The position numbers and the translations under genes are program-made. DNA of 5,841 bases from Acidobacteriaceae bacterium (GTDB lineage Bacteria > Acidobacteriota > Terriglobia > Terriglobales > Acidobacteriaceae). A model generated the notes under the pieces. That model was not told where the DNA came from. It searched no databases and saw only the letters and a list, made by a program, of their open reading frames with translations. Positions 1 to 4,811 of the stretch are shown one piece after another (the first letter of the stretch is position 1; the number at the start of each line of letters is the position of its first letter). Location: assembly GCA_003168235.1 (NCBI GenBank), contig PMSZ01000301.1, forward strand, positions 1 to 5,841, written 5' to 3'.

Positions 1-541
1 TGGCCTCGTCGAAGCCAGCGCGCTTCGATTCGGTTTTGGCGAGAATCGAACTCACGTAATTTCCCGAGACCTTGGCCTTGGTCATCATGATGTTCGGGTG
101 CAGGCGCGTAAACGACGCAACATTCGCGCGGATGCCGCGCTGCTTCGCCTCATCGCCTAAAAAATTGTTCCATTCCCAAACGGCGACGACGAAGCGCGGC
201 GTGCCGGACTCGATGGTCATCATCATCGCGCCGTCGAGGTAAATCATGGGGCGAATGTAGCACGCGGAATATTCATTGGCCGCAATCGTATGGATGATGG
301 CCGTCTTCACTTGCCCGGCTGTCACCGGCAGTTCGCGAAAGCCGACGATGTGCGCGGAATCCATCAGGCGCTCGACGTGCTCGTGGAGTCGGAATACCGC
401 CGGTCCCTGATCGGTCGCATAGCAGCGAATGCCTTCGAACACACTAAAGCCGAACTGCATTCCGGCGCTGAGAAACGGCACTACGCCTTCGCTGGCGGGC
501 TTCAAAGAATCGTCGATCCAGATGTAACGAGCGGTTCCCAT
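1..541 (-). CDS. ilvE: Branched-chain amino acid aminotransferase, N-terminal 180 residues (3' end off the left edge)
   Basis: PLP-dependent fold-type IV transaminase that interconverts leucine, isoleucine and valine with their 2-oxo acids in the cytoplasm. My translation of the minus strand from ATG 541-539 begins MGTARYIWIDDSLKPASEGV. It carries the family landmarks: GMQFGFSVFEGIRCY (residues 27-41), the EHVERLMDSA segment with the arginine expected to hold the PLP phosphate (R58), the YIRPMIY strand (95-101), and TKAKVSGNYVSS (154-165), where K157 aligns with the Schiff-base lysine of E. coli IlvE (AAKAGGNYLSS). E. coli IlvE has about 309 residues, so roughly 130 C-terminal residues lie outside the window. 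An AGGAG (549-545) sits 3 bases before the ATG, and no other in-frame start lies between the upstream stop and it. It lies 51 bases downstream of the OsmC-family gene on the same strand, so co-transcription is likely. Fold-type IV relatives (D-amino acid transaminase, 4-amino-4-deoxychorismate lyase) are less likely given the FEGIR and GNY matches. Confidence 0.93.
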   Translation of the reverse strand, partial: MGTARYIWIDDSLKPASEGVVPFLSAGMQFGFSVFEGIRCYATDQGPAVFRLHEHVERLMDSAHIVGFRELPVTAGQVKTAIIHTIAANEYSACYIRPMIYLDGAMMMTIESGTPRFVVAVWEWNNFLGDEAKQRGIRANVASFTRLHPNIMMTKAKVSGNYVSSILAKTESKRAGFDEA

Positions 542-544
542 ATT

Positions 545-549
545 CTCCT
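545..549 (-). promoter_or_regulatory. Ribosome binding site of ilvE
   Basis: On the minus strand AGGAG is followed by AAT and then ATG. The match to the Shine-Dalgarno consensus is good but the 3-base spacing is short. It supports the ATG at 541 as the ilvE start. Confidence 0.6.
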
Positions 550-592
550 GGTACGTTTTTCTTAAGTAAGTGAGGTCGAAATTTCTTAAATC

Positions 593-1060
593 TCAGGCCG
601 TCTTGATTTCCGCTTCATGCTGCACGGGAAAGTTGACGGAATTGGCGATGAAGCACTTGGCATGAGCCGGGCCATGCAATTCTCTCGCTTTCGTAACGTC
701 GCTGCCAGGCGCGACTCTAACTTTCGGCCGCAGGGTCACGATTTGGAAATGTCCCGACCCGTCCGGCGTTTCCTCCATGATGCCATCGGCGGAATCCACG
801 TAGTCGACGACGATGATGCCGGCCTCGGCACACAAATGCAGATACCAAAGCTGATGGCACGCGGAGATGGCAGCGACCAATAATTCTTCCGGATTCCAAC
901 CCGCGGGATCGCCGCGAAACGCGGGATCGGACGAGCCTGGGATCGGCGGTTTTGTTCCGGCGGAGATCTGGTGCCGGCGTTCGTACCCACGATAGCTGGA
1001 CGTGCCTGAGCCGGTATTGCCAGTCCATTGCACGGTAACGGAATAGTGGTGCGTTTTCAT
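593..1060 (-). CDS. OsmC/Ohr-family protein (thiol peroxidase-like)
   Basis: A 155-residue protein of the OsmC/Ohr superfamily, small cytoplasmic proteins that reduce organic hydroperoxides with a pair of cysteines. The family signature WNPEELLVAAISACH (residues 55-69) gives the conserved glutamates E58/E59 and the likely peroxidatic C68. The second cysteine is C136 in HAKCFIANSVNFPV (133-146). R49 in DPAFRGD is a candidate for the active-site arginine. The second cysteine lies in a KCFIANS context rather than the GCPVS of E. coli OsmC, so this is a separate subgroup and its substrate cannot be named. Length is typical for the family. The start at ATG 1060 fits the family N-terminus (a beta strand beginning MKTHHYSVTVQW), but only a weak A-rich Shine-Dalgarno-like stretch precedes it. 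It is the first gene of a probable two-gene minus-strand unit with ilvE. Confidence 0.88.
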   Translation of the reverse strand: MKTHHYSVTVQWTGNTGSGTSSYRGYERRHQISAGTKPPIPGSSDPAFRGDPAGWNPEELLVAAISACHQLWYLHLCAEAGIIVVDYVDSADGIMEETPDGSGHFQIVTLRPKVRVAPGSDVTKARELHGPAHAKCFIANSVNFPVQHEAEIKTA

Positions 1061-1128
1061 TTATCTTTTTTCATATAAATCTGGAATGGTGTCTCTGCAT
1101 CTGTTCGGGTGATCGTCCGCCTGATTTA

Positions 1129-1157
1129 AGATTACCTGCGCCGCCGCAGCGCGGCAA
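1129..1157 (-). promoter_or_regulatory. Candidate sigma-70-like promoter for the OsmC-ilvE unit
   Basis: On the minus strand TTGCCG (1157-1152) is followed, after a 17-base spacer, by TAATCT (1134-1129). Both are fair consensus matches. The implied 5' leader of the OsmC gene is about 60 bases. The spacer is GC-rich and contains a 5-base inverted repeat. This rests on pattern matching only. Confidence 0.3.
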
Positions 1158-1199
1158 GGATACTAACGTTTGTAATATGGTTGATAGAGGCATTCGCCA

Positions 1200-1204
1200 C
1201 GAGG
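1200..1204 (+). promoter_or_regulatory. Ribosome binding site deciding the cupin start
   Basis: CGAGG lies 8 bases before ATG 1213. The upstream in-frame ATG at 1177 has no such sequence in front of it, so 1213 is the better start. Confidence 0.5.
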
Positions 1205-1212
1205 CAATTGCT

Positions 1213-1704
1213 ATGGCTATGAAAAAGAAGAAGCTGATACGCGCCGCGGGAAAGACATCTGCCATGAAGGCGAGTAAAACGAAGGCAAAGAAAGCAGCGC
1301 GTCCGTTAAGCAAAGTCGCTCTCAAGAGCACGGTTCCGACGGGCAAGCTCAAGGCCGAGCTGCGCCATGTGGCGTGGAATTCCGTCGCGGTCGACGAACT
1401 GAATCCCTTGCTGGGCCTGCACTATGTGGTTGGTCAAAACATCATGCTGGCACGAGTCTTGCTGAAAAAAGGATGTATCGTGCCCGAGCACAGCCATCCG
1501 AATGAACAGGTGACGTTCGTTCTCGAAGGAGCGCTCAAGTTCTGGATCGACGGCAAGGAGATCATCGTCAATGGGGGAGAAGTGCTGACCATTCCACCGA
1601 ACATGCCGCACCGCGCCGAGGCGCTAGCGGACACGGTTGACTTCGACGTCTTCAACCCGCCCCGCGCGGACTGGATGAACAAGACGAACTCGTACTTGCG
1701 GTGA
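1213..1704 (+). CDS. Small cupin-domain protein with a lysine-rich N-terminal tail
   Basis: A 163-residue protein: a basic tail (about residues 1-45) followed by a single cupin beta-barrel (about 50-155). Cupin motif 1 is seen as GCIVPEHSHPNEQVTFVLEG (88-107), giving metal ligands H93 and H95 and either E98 or Q99. Motif 2 is seen in GGEVLTIPPNMPHRA, with H133 as the last ligand. The metal site therefore looks intact. The HSHPNEQ form resembles small single-domain cupins such as KdgF-type and sensor-type proteins, but the substrate or ligand cannot be inferred. The tail has 12 lysines and 2 arginines in its first 38 residues and no acidic residue before E49. The start at 1213 (MAMKKKK) is chosen for its ribosome binding site; starting at 1177 would add 12 residues. 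It ends 110 bases before the propeller gene and is divergent from the OsmC gene. Confidence 0.85.
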   Translation: MAMKKKKLIRAAGKTSAMKASKTKAKKAARPLSKVALKSTVPTGKLKAELRHVAWNSVAVDELNPLLGLHYVVGQNIMLARVLLKKGCIVPEHSHPNEQVTFVLEGALKFWIDGKEIIVNGGEVLTIPPNMPHRAEALADTVDFDVFNPPRADWMNKTNSYLR

Positions 1705-1776
1705 GGGCGAAGACGACGAAGCGAATGCGTCCGAATCTGGCGTCCCGCGCGGCATACAGCATATTTAACGGACCTG

Positions 1777-1785
1777 TGCTAACAT
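1777..1785 (+). promoter_or_regulatory. Candidate extended -10 element upstream of the propeller gene
   Basis: TGCTAACAT has the TGn extension followed by a TAACAT -10 hexamer, about 30 bases before the start codon. No good -35 lies 16-18 bases upstream, which an extended -10 promoter can tolerate. If real, the propeller gene is transcribed independently of the cupin gene. Confidence 0.3.
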
Positions 1786-1801
1786 TTGCGGTCGGTAAGT
1801 T

Positions 1802-1807
1802 CAGGAG
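1802..1807 (+). promoter_or_regulatory. Ribosome binding site deciding the propeller gene start
   Basis: CAGGAG lies 7 bases before ATG 1815, an ideal arrangement. The reading frame is open back to a GTG at 1701 that overlaps the cupin stop codon. Only the ATG at 1815 puts a signal peptide at the N-terminus. Confidence 0.75.
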
Positions 1808-1814
1808 ATTCCTC

Positions 1815-2990
1815 ATGCGCGTCCGGGTGGTCTGTTTCGCTTCCTTTTTGTTACTGGCGTCGCTTTCTTTCTCACAAACTTCAGTCGACAGCGGTCGCCA
1901 CGTTTCTCAGACCTTGCCGACTGCTTCGTCTGGAAACGATTCGTCCCGAAACGTGCTTTCCGCCGAGCGTGCGCAAGAGAGCCATATGATTGCGCAGCCG
2001 GCGGCGGCGCAGGGTAATACCTGGCAGTTACTCGCCACTTTGCCGGGAATCATTATTCACGATGTTGATTTCCCCACGGACAAGATCGGTTATGCGGTCG
2101 GTGAGCAAGGACAGGTCTGGAAGCCGACCGACGGCGGCACGAATTGGACGCAGCAGAATCTGAGCGATGCGTCCAGCGATTACTTCTACGGCGTTCAGGC
2201 TCTCACGGCGAAGAAGGTTATTATCACGGGCTTCTACGATGGCTCGGGCGGCGCATACGGCGTGTTTCGCTGGACGGAGGATGGCGGCACAACCTGGGGC
2301 AGCGACCTGAGTACCGGCCCGGAGTGGCTACAGCAAGTCCGCTTCGTGAAAAAACAAAATGGCCTCATGCTGACTTTGGGTCCGGTCGAGGGCGATCCCG
2401 ATACGCTCGCCGAGTACACGAGCGATGGTGGCGCAGGCATTTCCGATTGGAACAGCGCTGACGCCAATCCCGATGGCGGTTGGTTCGGTACGCAATTCTC
2501 TTTCCTCAACAACCTGCACGCTCGCGCCTCGGGCATCAATTTCTGCACCAGTTTGACGGGTGGTTCCGACTGGACCTGCGGCCCATCGGTCGATTCTGTT
2601 TTCGACGGCCCGGTCTTTTTCCTGAACGATAAAGATGGATTCGTGGGCGGCGGCGAAATTTCTCCGAATGTCGAAGGCTGGATGCACGTGACCACCAACG
2701 GGGGTACGACGTGGAGCGGCCGGACGCTGGATGGACCGTGGCCGATCCGTTCAATTCTCTTTCTGACCAAGAAAATCGGCTGGGCTGGCGGTGGCAATGT
2801 TTATACCGACGTTGGAGGCATGTACTTCTCGACCGATGGCGGCAACACCTGGTCGGTTGACGTTACGACTAACTCAGAAATGGGATCGTGTTCGGATCAC
2901 GCCGTCTCTGGTCACCACCAGATCTGGTGCGCGGGCTTCAACTACACTGACGACGATTTCAACAGCGTGATTTACAGCACGACGTATTAG
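1815..2990 (+). CDS. Secreted Asp-box (BNR/Ycf48-like) beta-propeller protein
   Basis: A 391-residue protein with a Sec signal peptide: MRVR, then a hydrophobic core VVCFASFLLLASLSFS, with likely cleavage near residue 20 before QTS. There is no lipobox. A Ser/Gln/Asn-rich linker (about 21-67) precedes a repetitive domain carrying Asp boxes (S/T-x-D-G-G-x-T-W): PTDGGTNW (104-111), TEDGGTTW (154-161), a degenerate TSDGG (202-206), TTNGGTTW (293-300) and STDGGNTW (339-346). Each sits in a unit with a preceding strand of the type IGYAVG, NGLMLT, DGFVGG or IGWAGG. This is the pattern of sialidase/BNR, Ycf48 and sortilin-type propellers. Four cysteines (244, 255, 359, 372) could form disulfides outside the cytoplasm. 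No sialidase catalytic set (RIP motif, arginine triad) is evident, so a binding or assembly role is more likely than an enzyme. The partner is unknown. An inverted repeat follows 7 bases after the stop. Confidence 0.85.
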   Translation: MRVRVVCFASFLLLASLSFSQTSVDSGRHVSQTLPTASSGNDSSRNVLSAERAQESHMIAQPAAAQGNTWQLLATLPGIIIHDVDFPTDKIGYAVGEQGQVWKPTDGGTNWTQQNLSDASSDYFYGVQALTAKKVIITGFYDGSGGAYGVFRWTEDGGTTWGSDLSTGPEWLQQVRFVKKQNGLMLTLGPVEGDPDTLAEYTSDGGAGISDWNSADANPDGGWFGTQFSFLNNLHARASGINFCTSLTGGSDWTCGPSVDSVFDGPVFFLNDKDGFVGGGEISPNVEGWMHVTTNGGTTWSGRTLDGPWPIRSILFLTKKIGWAGGGNVYTDVGGMYFSTDGGNTWSVDVTTNSEMGSCSDHAVSGHHQIWCAGFNYTDDDFNSVIYSTTY

Positions 2991-2997
2991 CGCGGTG

Positions 2998-3018
2998 GCG
3001 CGGACGCCCCGTCCGCGC
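2998..3018. repeat. GC-rich palindrome after the propeller gene (REP-like element or terminator stem)
   Basis: GCGCGGAC (2998-3005) and GTCCGCGC (3011-3018) form a perfect 8-base stem with a 5-base loop, seven bases after the stop codon. A second possible stem, CGCGC (3016-3020) with GCGCG (3028-3032), shares bases with it, so the two would be mutually exclusive. No T-run follows, so a standard intrinsic terminator is not supported. It could act as a transcript-end stem or belong to a dispersed palindromic family. Confidence 0.55.
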
Positions 3019-3048
3019 GCTGGCAACGCGCGAAAGCCCAAGGGTAAC

Positions 3049-3076
3049 TTGGCATTCAGTGCGACTGCCGTATCAT
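3049..3076 (+). promoter_or_regulatory. Candidate sigma-70-like promoter of thrC
   Basis: TTGGCA (3049-3054) and TATCAT (3071-3076) each match the consensus at five of six positions and are separated by 16 bases. Transcription would begin near 3083, giving a leader of about 50 bases before the TTG start of thrC. It lies just after the palindrome that closes the propeller gene, as expected for the start of a new transcription unit. Confidence 0.5.
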
Positions 3077-3132
3077 GTCTGGAGGGCGATTATTTTTCGT
3101 CGCTCCGATGAAGATCGGCAGATCAGAACCCC

Positions 3133-4533
3133 TTGTCGACGACTCCAAAGGCTCAACCCGTTTCTCGACTGCGTTGCATCGCGTGCGGCGCCACTCCCGA
3201 TTCCGCTGATCAGGATTTCCGGTGCACTACATGCGGCGATCTGCTGGAGTTTGTTTTTCCGGGGTGGACGGGTGAAACGGGCCTTGATCCGTCACCTCAT
3301 GATCCGTCGGCACTGAAGGATCTGTGGCTCAGACGGCGCATTTCTGTCGGCAATGACAGGAGCGCAGCTCTCGACCAGAGCGGGGTCTGGCGCTTCCGCG
3401 AACTTCTTCCTCATCTTCCCGAAGAAAATGTCATCACGCTGCGCGAAGGCAATACGCCGCTCTATAGTCTGCCGCGATGCGCGCGGGCTGCTGGAGTCGA
3501 TCATCTGCAAGCCAAGCACCAGGGCATGAACCCGACCGCGTCATTCAAAGACACGGGAATGACGGTCGCTGCATCGGCCGCGCATCAGGGTAAATTCCGC
3601 TGGGTTGCCTGCGCGTCCACTGGCAATACCTCGGCGTCGATGGCCGCCTATGCAGCGCGCGGCAATATGCGGAGCCTGGTGCTGATTCCGGAGGGGAAAA
3701 TTTCATGGGGCAAGCTTTCGCAGTCGCTCGACTACGGGGCCCTGACGTGCCAGCTTCGCACCGATTTCGACGGATGCGTGCGCATCCTCAACGAACTCGT
3801 CCGGCAGAAGCCGGTTTATCTTTTGAATTCGGTGAACCCTTATCGCATCGAAGGCCAGAAAACTGCGGCCATCGAACTGATGGAGCAACTCGGCTGGGAG
3901 CCGCCGGACCATATCATCGTCCCGGGAGGAAATCTGGGGAACAGTTCGGCGATCGGCAAGGCGCTGGTCGAAATGCAGGAGCTCAGGCTGATGTCGCGCC
4001 TGCCGAAGCTTTCCATCATTCAGGCCGAGGGAGCGAATCCGTTCTACCGCAGCGTGCGCGAGTTTGGCGGAAAGAAATTAGAGCCGATGATCGCTGACAC
4101 GCTGGCAAGCGCGATCAGAATCGGTAATCCCGCGTCGTGGAAGAAGGCGCTGCGCGTGCTGCAGGCAACTGGCGGGGAAGTCGAACAAGTGACTGAAGTA
4201 GAAATTGCCATCGCCAAAGCCGAAATCGGGGCCGACGGCATTGGGTGCGAACCGGCCTCCGCGGTCACGCTGGCTGGACTGAAGAAGCTGCGCCGCAGCG
4301 GCTTCGTCAAGGCGGGAGATTCGGTCGTCCTGATCCTGACCGGGCATCTGCTCAAAGATCCCGACTTCACGATTCAGTTTCACCGTGGCGATTTATTTAC
4401 TGGAGTCACGGAAGAAGGTGAGGCGGCGCGGGCGAAATCCTTGCAGCGTGGCCCGGTTGTTCTCGATGCCGATCTCGGGGCCGTTATTGCGGCACTTGAC
4501 GCGGCGGAGGGAATTCAAAATTCCCAATGTTGA
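3133..4533 (+). CDS. thrC: Threonine synthase (PLP-dependent)
   Basis: Converts O-phospho-L-homoserine and water to threonine and phosphate, the last step of threonine synthesis, in the cytoplasm. It has 466 residues. The N-terminus has a zinc-ribbon-like CIAC...CTTC pair (C15, C18, C31, C34), found in many long threonine synthases. The fold-type II PLP core shows REGNTPLY (104-111), NPTASFKDTGMT (133-144) with Schiff-base lysine K139, STGNTSASMAAYAARG (162-177), and the phosphate-binding loop PGGNLGN (264-270). TGHLLKDP (403-410) is the usual near-C-terminal motif, and about 56 further residues extend beyond it. The start is TTG: the frame has a stop at 3109-3111, and TTG 3133 is the only usual start codon before the cysteine motif. 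No clear Shine-Dalgarno precedes it. Diaminopropionate ammonia-lyase and cysteate synthase are relatives, but thrB downstream settles the assignment. thrB follows after 278 bases. Confidence 0.94.
   Translation: MSTTPKAQPVSRLRCIACGATPDSADQDFRCTTCGDLLEFVFPGWTGETGLDPSPHDPSALKDLWLRRRISVGNDRSAALDQSGVWRFRELLPHLPEENVITLREGNTPLYSLPRCARAAGVDHLQAKHQGMNPTASFKDTGMTVAASAAHQGKFRWVACASTGNTSASMAAYAARGNMRSLVLIPEGKISWGKLSQSLDYGALTCQLRTDFDGCVRILNELVRQKPVYLLNSVNPYRIEGQKTAAIELMEQLGWEPPDHIIVPGGNLGNSSAIGKALVEMQELRLMSRLPKLSIIQAEGANPFYRSVREFGGKKLEPMIADTLASAIRIGNPASWKKALRVLQATGGEVEQVTEVEIAIAKAEIGADGIGCEPASAVTLAGLKKLRRSGFVKAGDSVVLILTGHLLKDPDFTIQFHRGDLFTGVTEEGEAARAKSLQRGPVVLDADLGAVIAALDAAEGIQNSQC
4509..4525 (+). repeat. 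Perfect inverted repeat at the 3' end of thrC
   Basis: GGGAATT (4509-4515) and AATTCCC (4519-4525) form a 7-base stem with a CAA loop inside the last codons of thrC. It ends 5 bases before the stop codon and 1 base before ATG 4527. No T-run follows. Confidence 0.5.
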
Positions 4534-4667
4534 ATGAAACGCGTGATGTTTCGGTGGACTTGAGATTCAGCCATGGGTTTGTCAAAGGCATCATTCCGCA
4601 GAAATTCGTAGCACTCTGCCCGAAAAACGTGTATAAAACACAGTTCAATCGTCGGCGCCGGCCGTAA
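4527..4667 (+). CDS. Possible small ORF of 46 codons overlapping the thrC stop
   Basis: ATG 4527 overlaps the thrC stop (ATGTTGA) and reads 46 codons to TAA 4665-4667. The product begins MLNETRDVSVDLRFSHGFVK and ends in an arginine-rich NRRRRP. I recognise no family, membrane segment or signal peptide. The overlap would allow translational coupling, but the nearest Shine-Dalgarno-like GGAGGG (4506-4511) is 15 bases away and lies at a hairpin. A chance ORF of this size is entirely possible, so this is a candidate only. Confidence 0.2.
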   Translation: MLNETRDVSVDLRFSHGFVKGIIPQKFVALCPKNVYKTQFNRRRRP

Positions 4668-4671
4668 TCGA

Positions 4672-4735
4672 TTCTGTCTCGGCCAAACGGGGCCTAAAGC
4701 CTTTTATTTCTGTCGTTTCGGGCCGCCGAGCAGAG
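4672..4735 (+). ncRNA. Candidate structured RNA element upstream of thrB
   Basis: By hand pairing, TTCTG-T-CTCGGC (4672-4683) pairs with GCCGAGCAGAG (4725-4735), leaving T4677 as a single bulge and one terminal G-U pair. Inside it AAACG (4685-4689) pairs with CGTTT (4714-4718), and GGC/GCC (4691-4693 / 4699-4701) can close an apical hairpin. An alternative pairing of GGCC (4681-4684) with GGCC (4721-4724) competes with the outer stem. It could be a leader element, a terminator for thrC, or chance folding of GC-rich sequence. No known class was matched. Confidence 0.25.
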
Positions 4736-4777
4736 CCTCTCTGTCTTCAGTTGCAAGTCGAGAAAGGGGTTGTGCGA

Positions 4778-4802
4778 ACTGACAACTGAAAGCTGAGTAC
4801 TG
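4778..4802 (+). repeat. Degenerate heptanucleotide tandem repeat before thrB
   Basis: The bases read ACTGACA ACTGAAA GCTGAGT ACTG, three imperfect 7-base units plus a partial fourth with the shared core CTGA. It ends 9 bases before the thrB ATG, where a Shine-Dalgarno would normally be. Confidence 0.45.
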
Positions 4803-4811
4803 TTTTTAATT

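Larger units (their letters stand above)
1061..1212. other. Divergent intergenic region between the OsmC gene and the cupin gene
   Basis: About 150 bases separate the two divergent starts and should hold both promoters. I see one candidate minus-strand promoter (1129-1157) and a short GC-rich inverted repeat, CTGCG (1136-1140) / CGCAG (1145-1149), lying inside its spacer. No convincing -35/-10 pair was found for the plus-strand cupin gene. No small gene is apparent. Confidence 0.5.
4534..4811 (+). other. thrC-thrB intergenic region
   Basis: This gap is long for two consecutive genes of one pathway. Its first half is mostly covered by the possible 46-codon ORF. TATAAA (4632-4637) resembles a -10 box but has no good -35. 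The stretch 4672-4735 can fold into a bulged stem. A degenerate 7-base tandem repeat (4778-4802) occupies the place of the thrB ribosome binding site. An 8-base inverted repeat, TTCAGTTG (4746-4753) / CAACTGAA (4783-4790), encloses 29 bases and overlaps that repeat. No known riboswitch or T-box pattern was recognised. Confidence 0.5.

Noticed and set aside
290..883. Plus-strand open frames across ilvE and the OsmC gene
   Set aside because: Both regions encode well-recognised minus-strand proteins; the plus-strand frames show no family features.
1177..1212. Upstream ATG 1177 for the cupin gene
   Set aside because: There is no ribosome binding site before it. ATG 1213 has CGAGG at an 8-base spacing.
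1701..1814. GTG start at 1701 that would extend the propeller protein by 38 residues and overlap the cupin stop
   Set aside because: It would bury the signal peptide inside the protein. ATG 1815 has an ideal CAGGAG and places the signal peptide at the N-terminus.
2234..2797. Long minus-strand open frame (187 codons) antisense to the propeller gene
   Set aside because: It lacks family features and is explained by the codon structure of the plus-strand gene, which has a signal peptide and Asp boxes.
4770..4796. Tiny frame TTG...TGA reading MCELTTES, imagined as a threonine attenuator leader peptide
   Set aside because: It has only two threonine codons, a TTG start with a Shine-Dalgarno too close to it, and lies within the heptamer repeat. 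No terminator/antiterminator pair follows before thrB.
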